From Rhodonellum psychrophilum GCM71 = DSM 17998 (GTDB taxonomy: Bacteria > Bacteroidota > Bacteroidia > Cytophagales > Cyclobacteriaceae), in assembly GCF_000381545.1 (NCBI RefSeq), contig NZ_KB906678.1, forward strand, positions 1 through 64,000: DNA of 64,000 nucleotides, written 5' to 3'. Shown here one piece after another: positions 46,501 through 53,794 of this stretch; the first letter of the stretch is position 1, and every line of letters starts with the position of its first letter. The notes beneath the pieces are model-generated. The model ran no database searches. It had not been told where the DNA came from and saw only the letters and a list, made by a program, of their open reading frames with translations. A program made the translations under genes and the position numbers.

Positions 46501-47698
46501 TCCAAATATTCGGTTTGACTTGGCCAATCAAGGCCTAATGGCACCAAGTGCCGAAATGACCCAATTGTTCCGACAGAACCAATCCAGAAACCTTCAAATC
46601 AATGCTTTGGCAAGTCCTATGCGTGATTTCAACATTACCCTAGAGGCTAGAAAAAGGGAAAACGGGGAATACAGCGAAATTTTCAGAAATTCTGACCAAA
46701 TTCCGGGAGAGTTCGGATCGCTCAGTCCGAATAGAATGGGCTCCTACAGCATTACCTATTCGATGATGCGCACTACATTTGCCAGAGATGACCAGAACAA
46801 CAACTCTCCTTTATTCACGAATTTTGAAGGGTACAGATCTATCATCCAATCCCGACTCAATACCCAAAACCCTGGGGGAGAATATTCGATAAATGGTCAG
46901 GATGTGTTGGCCCTTTCCTTTCTTGCCGCTTATGGTGGCCGAGATCCCGAGTCATTGGAGCTAAACCCTTTCCCCAAAATCCCCTTGCCAAATTGGAGGC
47001 TGGATTATAAGGGGCTTTCACAAATCCCTGCCCTGCGTGAGTATTTTTCAAGTATCAATATTACACATGGGTATGCCTCCACGTTTGAAGTAAGTAATTT
47101 TTCAAACTCACTTCTATATCAGAAAGGTTTGGAATTGTACAACAATATTCAAAGCATCCCAGGGGCTTCCCTCACCAATGAATTCGGTCAATACATCCCC
47201 ATTTTCATCCTCAATCAAGTGATTCTAACCGAGCGATTTGCACCACTGGTAGGTGTCAACTTTTTGACGAAATCGAGATTGAACATTTCGATGGAATACA
47301 ATTCCGAAAGAAATATTGGTTTGAATTTCTCCAATGCTCAGGTAACGGAACAAAAAAGCCGGGACTTTGGATTTGATCTCGGATACACCAAAGCTGGGGT
47401 GAAGATCCCTTTCAAGATCCAAGGAAGACAAGAGGTCCTCAACAACGACCTTCAAATCAGAATCAACACCCGGGTAGTCGATACCCAGCAAGTCCAAAGA
47501 AAAATCGGTGAAGAAAGTACCATCACCAATGGCAACATTAACATTCAAATTCGTCCTACTGTCGGTTATGTCATCAATCAAAATCTCAATATCCAATTGT
47601 ATTTTGACAGGACCATCAATGATCCAAGGGTTACAACCGCCTTTAGGAGAAGTTCTACCGCTTTTGGTGGACAATTGAGATTTAATTTATCGCAATAG
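40559..47698 (+). CDS. sprA: Type IX secretion translocon protein SprA (Sov)
   Basis: A 2379-residue outer membrane protein, the giant barrel that forms the pore of the type IX secretion system and is also needed for gliding in relatives. Recognisable SprA pieces are DRIFGGSEINITPTGYVNLD, NGTLGQKMKLGANFDSN, NSLIQGAQNLFGVKTQLQFG, the IDDFESA segment and a C-terminal run of barrel strands ending GGQLRFNLSQ. No ATG is available: the frame opens with TTG at 40559, and a second TTG at 40586 would give a neater signal peptide (MEKRSVFFFPTIALLLLNFS, cleavage near AKAQ). The ruvA-sprA-gcvH order is conserved in the phylum. Confidence 0.95.
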   Translation: MDFCCSCFFLEKRSVFFFPTIALLLLNFSLFPIAKAKAQQTNIDTLNTRMDSLNKRRMLPSFLLWQNLNTNPLYPSQNPFSKRYSPFYLNGAKEQKIQVELDSVLKYRIQDQLDSTDVESGYVYDFEDFSKLQEFRIRQEYWRNRSRGMDGESAVSGRSLIPPITVSPTFDRIFGGSEINITPTGYVNLDLGAIFRRIDNPSIPIRQQQNGGFNFDQQIQMSVNGTLGQKMKLGANFDSNNSFDFQNQLKVEYTGFQEDIIKSIEIGNVSMPIQNSLIQGAQNLFGVKTQLQFGKLMVTGVASTQRGRRDELVIEGGGQGRSFEIQGSDYDENRHFFLGHFFRENYERWLRGLPQILSGVNVTRVEVYIMNRANNTETLRNFAAFIDLGEGQRVFKPGNPNVGPGSPGAPAGNAANLLYANLNGNPSFRPFDTGSNAIENALGLVKGVDFEQINGSRKLAPTEFIFNRELGYISLSRKLQNDEVLAVSYEYTFNGNVFKVGELSEDYQNRPENEIIFMKLLRPARINTRIPTWDLMMKNIYNLNAAQIKQDGFQLQIIYRDDRTGLDNPSLLEGANLKNQPLIRLTGLDNLNPQNDPSPDGNFDFIPGVTIFPDRGYLVFPVLEPFGKTLEKLFLPNEAVLQDKYVYDTLYRTTQADAELVTRLNKFFLKGRLNAGSSSEILLPGLNISPGSVIVMAGNIPLTEGVDFTIDYNIGRVNIINEGILQSGKRISISFEKADLVSFQTRSLLGTRIDYLHSDKFNVGGTFLFLNERPNITRIATGSETLRNSMWGLDANFSDESRFLTKFADALPFTNTKEESMVQISGEFAQLLPGTSNKVNGEAASYIDDFESAIIPSNLGGAAAQTWKLAATPKTENDAFDLSLMTEDKLGNAYKRARVAWYNIDNIFYREQGQGVPSNISRVDRNNHYVRRVIPQEIFPRRDRDVIVVPEPLFELAYFPAERGMYNYNPALTPDGLLPDPKSNYGGVTRAITTEVDFDRTNIEYLEFWLLDPFIQGENGRVLDGVFNQNNTTGGKLRFNLGDISEDIIKDGRHGFENGLPVDGDPNQTTMTEWGRITRQQFLIPAFDNSPTARANQDVGLDGLKSEDEVAFFRDRFLNRLNVNPPALAQILEDVSSDNFQYYLDETFDRSDTKILERYKKFNGMEGNTPITSNVNLPYIPSGSNLPDNEDLNNDNTINELENYYEYEIDLKPNELEVGSNYIVDKVTSNQSGDEVSWYLFRIPVRTPDRTEGDISGFKSIRFMRTYLTGFEQPVVLRMANFRLVGSQWRVFQESLFERGFFEIPEPDNSNLTVGVVNIEENSQGSPTQSPYVLPPGITRDRDNLSTVERQLNEQSLKLCVEDLQARDARAVFKNMNGLDMVQFKRLKMFFHADSEDARDGELTAFLRIGTDYTDNYYEIEVPLLITPKGTRDPSQIWPLENEIDVAISEIVGVKVARDNQRVPLNLAFSQDIRQYKVTVVGRPELSMIQGMMIGIRNPGNSGTAARSVCLWANELRVTGFNESSGWAANAILNAKIADVAVISTSIRHNAIGFGGLETRLSQRARQASTQYDISANINVDKLLPEALNVNIPMYVSFENASIRPEFDPLNPDVPFEVALGKFSTDSEREFYRKQVVDQVKRKNIGFTNVRKNRNPEKEKTHVYDLSNFSFSYAYGSVKQSNINTESYNYETYVGNVSYNYQPKPLVFEPFKNSEKLSGKHLKLIKDINFNFSPTLFTARLDLDRRFMRTQYRNDQLGIEGVDPFFQKSFFLNRSYNLNWDLTKNLRVDFMSRVLSVIDEPEGDLDSEVKRDSLRTNIRNLGRTTNYTHQLMVNYTLPLDKVPSLDWIRADMRYSANYSWLTGAIGQKDTLGNVIQNTRDRAFNGKLDFVRLYNKSAKLKALSAPRRPSIPGRTTINAQDTIGTPFTNKLLKLLTMVKDINFRYSIIEGTFLPGYMENTNLLGLDRSFMNPGLGFITGSQNPNIRFDLANQGLMAPSAEMTQLFRQNQSRNLQINALASPMRDFNITLEARKRENGEYSEIFRNSDQIPGEFGSLSPNRMGSYSITYSMMRTTFARDDQNNNSPLFTNFEGYRSIIQSRLNTQNPGGEYSINGQDVLALSFLAAYGGRDPESLELNPFPKIPLPNWRLDYKGLSQIPALREYFSSINITHGYASTFEVSNFSNSLLYQKGLELYNNIQSIPGASLTNEFGQYIPIFILNQVILTERFAPLVGVNFLTKSRLNISMEYNSERNIGLNFSNAQVTEQKSRDFGFDLGYTKAGVKIPFKIQGRQEVLNNDLQIRINTRVVDTQQVQRKIGEESTITNGNINIQIRPTVGYVINQNLNIQLYFDRTINDPRVTTAFRRSSTAFGGQLRFNLSQ

Positions 47699-47700
47699 GT

Positions 47701-47730
47701 TTTATCATTTGGTTAAACCTCGTATTTTTG
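47701..47730 (+). promoter_or_regulatory. Candidate promoter of gcvH
   Basis: TTT, 19 bases, then TATTTTTG, which is an exact TAnnTTTG box with one mismatch in the -33 triplet. It ends 22 bases before the gcvH ATG and would allow gcvH expression apart from sprA. Confidence 0.45.
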
Positions 47731-47752
47731 AACTCCTTAATTAAAAACAAAT

Positions 47753-48130
47753 ATGGATTTTCCTGAAGAATTAAAGTACACAAAAGACCACGAGTGGGTA
47801 AGATTTGAAAATGGAATTGCTACGATTGGCATAACCGAATTTGCCCAGAAAGAATTGGGAGATATCGTTTATGTTGAGGTTGAAACTGTCGGTGAAAGCA
47901 TTGCTTCCGGTGAAGTATTTGGAACAGTAGAAGCGGTTAAAACAGTCTCCGATCTTTTCATGCCCCTGACTGGAGAAATCATTGAATTCAATGAAGAATT
48001 GGAATCATCCCCTGAATTGGTCAATGAATCCCCTTACTCCACCGGCTGGATGATCAAAGTGAAGTTTGAAGGAGAAATCCCATCTGATCTTTTGTCTGTA
48101 GAAGAATATACCGAATTGATCGGCGCCTAA
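47753..48130 (+). CDS. gcvH: Glycine cleavage system H protein
   Basis: A 125-residue lipoyl carrier protein that shuttles the aminomethyl group between the P and T proteins. The lipoylated lysine is Lys63 in [10 protein letters not shown]. Flanking family motifs are [46 protein letters not shown] and the closing MIKVKFEGE. Length is standard. gcvP and gcvT are not in the window. The next gene starts directly at its stop codon. Confidence 0.97.
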   Translation: MDFPEELKYTKDHEWVRFENGIATIGITEFAQKELGDIVYVEVETVGESIASGEVFGTVEAVKTVSDLFMPLTGEIIEFNEELESSPELVNESPYSTGWMIKVKFEGEIPSDLLSVEEYTELIGA

Positions 48131-48517
48131 TTGGTTTTGTTAAAATTCAGATTCATTCCTGCGGTATTGTGGCTGCTACTTATGTGCGTGGCTTTGTTTA
48201 CCCCTGGTGACAACCTCCCCTCAACCCCCTTGTTTCCACAAAAAGACAAAGTCATTCACTTTCTGATATTTGGGATGTTGACATTTCTTTGGAGTAGGGT
48301 AGGGACTTTGGATGCAAGGAAAAAGTTAAAAAAACTGAATTTTTTTACTAACTACTTAGTCTTTGGGATAATTCTTGCTATCTTACTAGAGTATTTGCAA
48401 AAGTATGTACCCAACAGATCTTTTGATCTTTGGGACATTGCCGCCAACATCATTGGAGGAACCATTGGCGTAATTTGTTTTTATATTTTGTACAAGAGGG
48501 ATTCCAAACTTGTATAA
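48131..48517 (+). CDS. VanZ-like family membrane protein
   Basis: A 128-residue protein with four membrane helices (about 6-24, 40-56, 72-89, 104-122) in the VanZ-like pattern: PQKDKVIHFLIFGMLTFLW, then LAILLEYLQKYVPNRSFDLWDIAANI, where the YLQ...R.FD..D..AN signature of the family is seen. Function is not known beyond a link to cell wall and antibiotic response in VanZ itself. It starts with TTG at 48131, immediately after the gcvH stop, or TTG at 48137; no ATG is near. This pairing with gcvH is seen in other Bacteroidota. Confidence 0.85.
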   Translation: MVLLKFRFIPAVLWLLLMCVALFTPGDNLPSTPLFPQKDKVIHFLIFGMLTFLWSRVGTLDARKKLKKLNFFTNYLVFGIILAILLEYLQKYVPNRSFDLWDIAANIIGGTIGVICFYILYKRDSKLV

Positions 48518-48588
48518 ATAAAAATAAATGGCTAAAATTGTTAACTTTAAATTGTAATCAGACAATAACCATTATAAAGCGTAAATCA

Positions 48589-49263
48589 ATGGAAGCTAAA
48601 AAAACACCAGCGGCTGATTTGACCAAAAAAACAGGAATGTTCATGAATTTTGGTCTAGCCATAAGTGTCGGATTGGTTCTATTTGCTTTCGAATACAAAT
48701 CCTATGACAGGGGTGATTTGAAAGACTTAGGGCAAGTAACCGACACTTTTGAAGAACTATTGGATATTCCTATTACAGAACAGCCACCACCACCGCCGCC
48801 ACCAATTGAGCAGCCAATCATTCAAGAAATCCCTGATGAGGTAGAAATCGAAGAGAAAATTGAGGTTAATTTTGATTTGGATGTAAAAGAGGATATGGTT
48901 ATCAAAGAGGTAATCATCGCAGATGCTCCAGTTGTGGAAAAAGCAGATGAGATCTTTGATGTTGTGGAAAACGCACCAATGCCTCCAGGAGGTATGGAAG
49001 GTTGGAATCAATACCTAAGCAAAAACTTAAAATACCCAACCCAAGCGAGACGTATGGGGATTGAAGGCACTGTATATGTGGTATTCGTAGTCAATACGGA
49101 TGGATCTATTCAAGATGCCGCAATACTTAGAGGTATCGGTGGGGGTTGTGATGAAGAAGCCCTTAGAGTAGTCGCCAACGCCCCCAAATGGGAGCCTGGA
49201 AAGCAAAGAGGTCGCCCAGTTAGAGTAAGGATGAGACTTCCTATTCGATTCAAACTAGGTTAA
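48589..49263 (+). CDS. TonB-family energy transducer
   Basis: A 224-residue TonB-like protein from the ATG at 48589; the open frame reaches back to 48430 but overlaps the VanZ-like gene and lacks sense there. A short cytoplasmic start precedes one membrane helix (about 20-36). Then come a Pro-rich stretch (PPPPPPPIEQPIIQEIPDE), an acidic linker, and the C-terminal TonB domain (about 130-224: YPTQARRMGIEGTVYVVFVV, GGCDEEALRVVANAPKW, VRMRLPIRFKLG). It would drive TonB-dependent outer membrane transport. ExbB and ExbD are not nearby. A perfect hairpin terminator follows. Confidence 0.93.
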   Translation: MEAKKTPAADLTKKTGMFMNFGLAISVGLVLFAFEYKSYDRGDLKDLGQVTDTFEELLDIPITEQPPPPPPPIEQPIIQEIPDEVEIEEKIEVNFDLDVKEDMVIKEVIIADAPVVEKADEIFDVVENAPMPPGGMEGWNQYLSKNLKYPTQARRMGIEGTVYVVFVVNTDGSIQDAAILRGIGGGCDEEALRVVANAPKWEPGKQRGRPVRVRMRLPIRFKLG

Positions 49264-49270
49264 TCATACC

Positions 49271-49325
49271 AACAGCACATAAAAAAAGGACCTTAAAGGT
49301 CCTTTTTTTATGTGCTGTTTTTTTC
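49271..49325 (+). terminator. Very strong terminator after the TonB-family gene
   Basis: Two arms of 24 bases (49271-49294 and 49296-49319) are exact inverse complements, with GGACCTT/AAGGTCC at the tip and AACAGCACAT/ATGTGCTGTT at the base, followed by a T tract. It begins eight bases after the stop codon and closes the long rightward gene series. Confidence 0.92.
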
Positions 49326-49333
49326 GCTGTTTC

Positions 49334-49505
49334 ATCCCGAATTAGGCATTGGGTTTCCTGTTGGAGTTGAACTGGTAAATAATCAGACTATTTATTGGCA
49401 GAACAAAACGGCTTACCGATGTGGTGGTGTCAATAACAGGAAACAACTGAATGATTATTAAACAATTTCATGCTCAAAAAGAATTGGCAATGTGTCACAC
49501 GGTTT
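49334..49505 (-). repeat. Dispersed intergenic repeat, copy E (172 bp, reverse, diverged)
   Basis: Plus strand opening ATCCCGAATTAGGCATTGGG parallels copy C, as do AATCAGACTATTTATT, TGATTATTAAACAATTTCA and the end GTGTCACACGGTTT. It is the most diverged copy but colinear over its whole length. Its far end runs into the yicC stop codon (TAA at 49506-49504). The stretch holds nothing else. Confidence 0.6.
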
Positions 49506-50382
49506 AAAGGATATTCAAAGCTTGTTCCTTGATTTTTTCCAATTCATCTTTCATGACAATGACATGTTTTTGGATGCTTGCATCATTGGCTTTTGACCCG
49601 ATGGTGTTGATTTCCCGCCCGATTTCCTGACTGATGAAACCAAGCTTTTTACCTTGATTGAATTCATCTTCCAGATTTTTCTCAAAGTAATCAAGATGTG
49701 TTCCGAGTCTGACAATTTCTTCGGTAATATCAACTTTTTCAAAATAGTAGATCAATTCCTGCTCGAACCTATTGGCGTCAAAACTATTTTCCTCCAACCA
49801 TTCCTTAAAATTGTTTTTGATCCTGTCTCTGATTCTTGATTTTCGAATTGGGTCTTCAATAATGATCCGATCCAATCCCTGTCTTATCACACCTAGATTC
49901 TCCTTGAACTTGCGACCCAACACTTCACCCTCATCCTCTCTAAAGGCATTGCAATGCTCAAGTGCTTCGATCAATACGTTTTTCACTGCCTCCCATTCTT
50001 CTACTCCGGATGTCTTTTCCACTACATTGGAGATGACACTGGGAGATTGCAGGGCTAGTTTGAAAAGATCTGGCGAATCAGCGCCTACATGCAAGGCAAG
50101 CGACTGATATTTCTGATAAAATGAATGGAAAAGGTCTTCGTTGATACTTACGGGCAGTTCCGCACCTTTCTTATTGGCAAAATCAATGGATATATTCACT
50201 TTTCCCCTTTCCAAGACCCCGCTTACAAGGTTACGGATATCAAATTCCTTTTCGGAAAATTGTCTTGGACTGCGAATGGAAAGGTCAAGGAATTTAGAGT
50301 TTAAGGTTTTTACCTCCACACTAACGATGAAATTATCATCTTCAAAACCTGCCAGACCATAGCCTGTCATGGATTTTATCAT
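49504..50382 (-). CDS. yicC: YicC/YloC family endoribonuclease
   Basis: A 292-residue YicC protein, a family shown to be an endoribonuclease in E. coli. It opens with the family signature IKSMTGYGLAGFE, continues with VEVKTLNSKFLDLSIRSPR, and closes with the conserved C-terminal DUF1732 region GKKLGFISQEIGREINTIG SKANDA (split here) and MKDELEKIKEQALNIL. It is the last gene of a leftward operon, 19 bp after the propeller-barrel gene. A dispersed repeat begins at its stop codon. Confidence 0.95.
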   Translation of the reverse strand: MIKSMTGYGLAGFEDDNFIVSVEVKTLNSKFLDLSIRSPRQFSEKEFDIRNLVSGVLERGKVNISIDFANKKGAELPVSINEDLFHSFYQKYQSLALHVGADSPDLFKLALQSPSVISNVVEKTSGVEEWEAVKNVLIEALEHCNAFREDEGEVLGRKFKENLGVIRQGLDRIIIEDPIRKSRIRDRIKNNFKEWLEENSFDANRFEQELIYYFEKVDITEEIVRLGTHLDYFEKNLEDEFNQGKKLGFISQEIGREINTIGSKANDASIQKHVIVMKDELEKIKEQALNIL

Positions 50383-50401
50383 ATTTAAAGAAAATTTGGG
50401 A

Positions 50402-53400
50402 TTAGAAATTATACCCTAAGGTAACATAAAATTTAAGATCTTTATTTTGGTAGTTTCTTACGGGTCGGGCCAGATCAAATTTCACATAATAATTCAACAA
50501 TACCGTCCTTAATCCAGCTCCATAACTTTGAAGCCAAGGATTATTGAAATTGTTGAGTGTGATCACAAATGGGGAACCATTGGTATTGATGACTTCGGTG
50601 TTTTGGTCATTCACCTTTTCCCAAGGTGCGGCATCATCCCAAGATGATCCTGCATCATAAAAAGCTACCATTTGGAAATTTTTGATGAAGTTGGAGGTAA
50701 TGTTCCCCCGTGACAAATAGGAGAATAATGGGAATCTTAGCTCCGCTGTGAAGGTAACCATGTTCCTGCCCCGTATTTCATCATAATCATATCCCCTCAA
50801 ATCAACGAATTCCGCAAAAAGTATATTGGAATTCTCAAACCCACCATCATTTCTAACTGGGGATTGTTCCGGTCGATTCGTGGGTGGTCTATAAAATTGA
50901 TTGAACAACCAATTGTTCATGCCTCCCAAAAGATAGGATTGTGGGTTTTTACCAAAAAAGGATCCTGCATAAAGTCTGGTGGCAAAGGTGATGTTTTTAT
51001 GTATTTTTTGATAATTCCTGAAATCAAGATAAATATTGGAAAAGGACCTTTCCCCATTGTTCAATCCCTGGTAGTGGACAGCTCCAATCTTTCCTTTCAT
51101 ACCCTGCTGCATGTATAAACCCAATTGCTGTGTTTTGTCTATGACAAATTCAGCTTTTCCTCCAGCATAATTGACGTTGAAATAGTTTTGATCGGGCTGA
51201 ACGCCTCTCAGGATAGAATCTGTATTAAGATTGAAATATTGCGTCTTGGCAACAAATGGGGATAGGCTAAACCTACTGTGAACAGTCAAGGGATAGGAAA
51301 CAGCGATTTCTGTTTTGGTGAGCGCATATTTTTGGAAAGTAAGGTCTCCTTCTGATATTTGAAGCGTTTTCCTATCAAACCTTCCTCTGAAATCAATTCT
51401 ATGTTTAAGGTATTCGTATTCAAAATAAATATCAGCTCCGGATCTAAAATCCAAGGTAGTCATCAAGCCACCCTGAAAAGAATGATTGTCTAGCAAATCC
51501 GTCATCTTTCCATTCAAACTGATGCCAAAACCCCGAAGGGGATCCACAACAAAAAACGTTTTGAGGCTACTGGTGATGAATTGTGGGATCATATTTCTAG
51601 GTCCAACCACTTGTTTTTGCATTCCTTGTTTCCGGAAATTGTCAAGAAGGCTGCTGCGGGATGCTGAAATCAACGATTGCCGCTGCTGGTTCATCGTCAG
51701 GTCTGGGATCGTATCGAAAACATAATTTTCGGTATCTATTCCGCCCTTCCTTTGAAATTGCAACCTGTCAGTATTGATCCTTCCGGTAAGCTTTTCGGTA
51801 GTCGGAATTGTATCCGAAAGCACTGGCACAATATTGCTTCGAGAAAAACCCTCCACCCTTAAATCCTCAATATTTTGGTTAACAAGGGTATCCCGGATAA
51901 TGGCATCGCGAGTTCGGTCATTTTCCCCTCTAAAAGGGGCCGTTTTAATGGAATCAGGTTGTTCTGCCCTTCTCGCCGCGATTCTCTCATTCAGGCTTTT
52001 GGCTTGCGACAGTTGGATTCTTGGGGTACTGGGAGTGAATTGATCTGTATTGGAAAAGGCCTCCACCACCAATTTGCTCTGGTTTCCATCTCTGTAGGAA
52101 TAGGCTACCCTATTAAGCTTGGAAGAATAGTCAAAACTTTCCAGGCTTTTGTTGAAAGCAGATACTTGACTGGAAATCCCATTGGAAATACTCAAGCGCA
52201 TCAGGTTCGTGATCCCACTTTGGTCACTTAAATGCAAAATATTGTTCCCATTCATCACCCTAGGGCGCGTATTCTGGTTGTTGACATTTGTCAATTTCGT
52301 GGTGACCAAGGTATCCCCAAGATCGATTTTGAAAATGTTGAAATAATCAGGCAATATTTTCACATCCGGCGATTTGGTCAAAACCGAATCTGGCAAATCA
52401 GTGAAATTGGACACATATATAATCGTAGAATCATTCAAAAAAATCGGTGAAAGATTGTCAAAAAAATCGTTGGTAATCCTTCTGCCCTGCCCTCTTACAT
52501 TCAGTGAAAATATATCTGTTTTTCCATTGGAGATGGCGGAAAGCACCATATTTCTCCCTGTGGAATTGAAGTCCAAGCTCAGAATCTGGGTGATATTCCT
52601 AAGAAATATTTTGTCTTGGGAAGATCCATCAATGGCCCTTGACCTCAAGGTGGTTGTTCCTCTTTTGAAAGTTGCAATGGCTAAATTTAAGGTGTCCTTC
52701 CAGGCAATGACCGGAGTGGTAAGGTTTACAGGTTGATCGATGGAAACCGACCCACCGGAGTAAATCGTCCTTTCCCTGCCTGTTGAAATTTCTCTTACCT
52801 GAACTTTGAATTTCCCACCACTATTGACCACATACGCAAGGTTTTTTGCATCTGGGCTAAATTTAATGTCATTGATTCCTCCAAGAACTGATGAGGAAGT
52901 GGATGCGATTTGGTTCGTCGTGGGAATGTCCTTAAAATTGGCCAAAACCTGTTGGTTACTCCCAACATAAAACTGACGCCACTGATCCATAAAGGCATTA
53001 TAATTGACCCCTATGGTATTTGCAATGCTGTTTTCTTCGTTTCTGTTTATCCTACTCAGATTAAGAACGCTCGAAATATATCTTCTGCCGTATTTCTCCA
53101 CAATGAAATTCCAGACCGATTGACCGACTAAAACCGCCTCTTTTTCTTGAAGTCTATGGAGCCTCGCCTTCTTATCTTCTCTAAAATAATGACGTACATA
53201 ATCATCCATCTCCCTGCTCCAACCGTGTGCAAGGTACATGGCAGCACCTTCGATATACCATTCAGGGAAACTGTTGATTAAATTGGACTGAAATGCATCG
53301 GCAATGGTAGAACCATAAAGCATTTCCTCAATGATCACTTTGGAAGTGCCATAGATCAAGTCTTTTTTGAAGGCTTCCCAATTCCCTGGAAAAGCCACTT

Positions 53401-53773
53401 CTGCCAGCAATCTGCTAAAAAATGTCTGTCCATCTATAGTGTACTCGTCTTTGTTCAAATTCAGATTACTCTGGAGCAATTCCTCAGGGGAATTGTAGAT
53501 GAAAATTTTGGGCTTGGTATATGCCACATAGCCGATCAATTGGGTGAGCCGGTCAAACTCTCCCTCCAGATAATCGATGGCCATCTTGGCATTGGCCATA
53601 CCCCCTCCATAATAATAAACTTCAAAGTTATTTGAGCTGTACAGGTACCAATCCATTTCCTTGTGCTGGATCCTGTTCTTCCCAAACCTTTCCTTATCAA
53701 ATTGCGCATGGAGCACATTTGACCCCAGGAGCATTCCCAGCGTAAAGACAATGAATAAAATGTTTTTCTTCAT
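50402..53773 (-). CDS. Surface protein with inactive peptidase-like, beta-propeller and barrel regions
   Basis: An 1123-residue protein. After a signal peptide (ending VLHAQ), residues about 40-250 resemble a peptidase MA-like fold, but the HExxH site reads EEMLY (149-153), so both His ligands are missing, while the later PEWYIEGAAMY with Glu175 is kept. A TolB/WD40-like propeller follows (about 285-570: DIKFSPDAKNLAYVV and similar). After a linker, a C-terminal Omp85-like barrel (about 745-1123) ends in LKFYVTLGYNF. It is likely anchored in the outer membrane with the other parts facing the periplasm; function unknown. It lies 21 bp after the oxidoreductase gene. Confidence 0.82.
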   Translation of the reverse strand: MKKNILFIVFTLGMLLGSNVLHAQFDKERFGKNRIQHKEMDWYLYSSNNFEVYYYGGGMANAKMAIDYLEGEFDRLTQLIGYVAYTKPKIFIYNSPEELLQSNLNLNKDEYTIDGQTFFSRLLAEVAFPGNWEAFKKDLIYGTSKVIIEEMLYGSTIADAFQSNLINSFPEWYIEGAAMYLAHGWSREMDDYVRHYFREDKKARLHRLQEKEAVLVGQSVWNFIVEKYGRRYISSVLNLSRINRNEENSIANTIGVNYNAFMDQWRQFYVGSNQQVLANFKDIPTTNQIASTSSSVLGGINDIKFSPDAKNLAYVVNSGGKFKVQVREISTGRERTIYSGGSVSIDQPVNLTTPVIAWKDTLNLAIATFKRGTTTLRSRAIDGSSQDKIFLRNITQILSLDFNSTGRNMVLSAISNGKTDIFSLNVRGQGRRITNDFFDNLSPIFLNDSTIIYVSNFTDLPDSVLTKSPDVKILPDYFNIFKIDLGDTLVTTKLTNVNNQNTRPRVMNGNNILHLSDQSGITNLMRLSISNGISSQVSAFNKSLESFDYSSKLNRVAYSYRDGNQSKLVVEAFSNTDQFTPSTPRIQLSQAKSLNERIAARRAEQPDSIKTAPFRGENDRTRDAIIRDTLVNQNIEDLRVEGFSRSNIVPVLSDTIPTTEKLTGRINTDRLQFQRKGGIDTENYVFDTIPDLTMNQQRQSLISASRSSLLDNFRKQGMQKQVVGPRNMIPQFITSSLKTFFVVDPLRGFGISLNGKMTDLLDNHSFQGGLMTTLDFRSGADIYFEYEYLKHRIDFRGRFDRKTLQISEGDLTFQKYALTKTEIAVSYPLTVHSRFSLSPFVAKTQYFNLNTDSILRGVQPDQNYFNVNYAGGKAEFVIDKTQQLGLYMQQGMKGKIGAVHYQGLNNGERSFSNIYLDFRNYQKIHKNITFATRLYAGSFFGKNPQSYLLGGMNNWLFNQFYRPPTNRPEQSPVRNDGGFENSNILFAEFVDLRGYDYDEIRGRNMVTFTAELRFPLFSYLSRGNITSNFIKNFQMVAFYDAGSSWDDAAPWEKVNDQNTEVINTNGSPFVITLNNFNNPWLQSYGAGLRTVLLNYYVKFDLARPVRNYQNKDLKFYVTLGYNF

Positions 53774-53794
53774 TCGATGACGTCAACTTAGATC

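Noticed and set aside
48430-48588. Upstream extension of the TonB-family gene
   Set aside because: It overlaps the end of the VanZ-like gene in another frame and has no membrane-protein character; the ATG at 48589 gives a standard TonB start.
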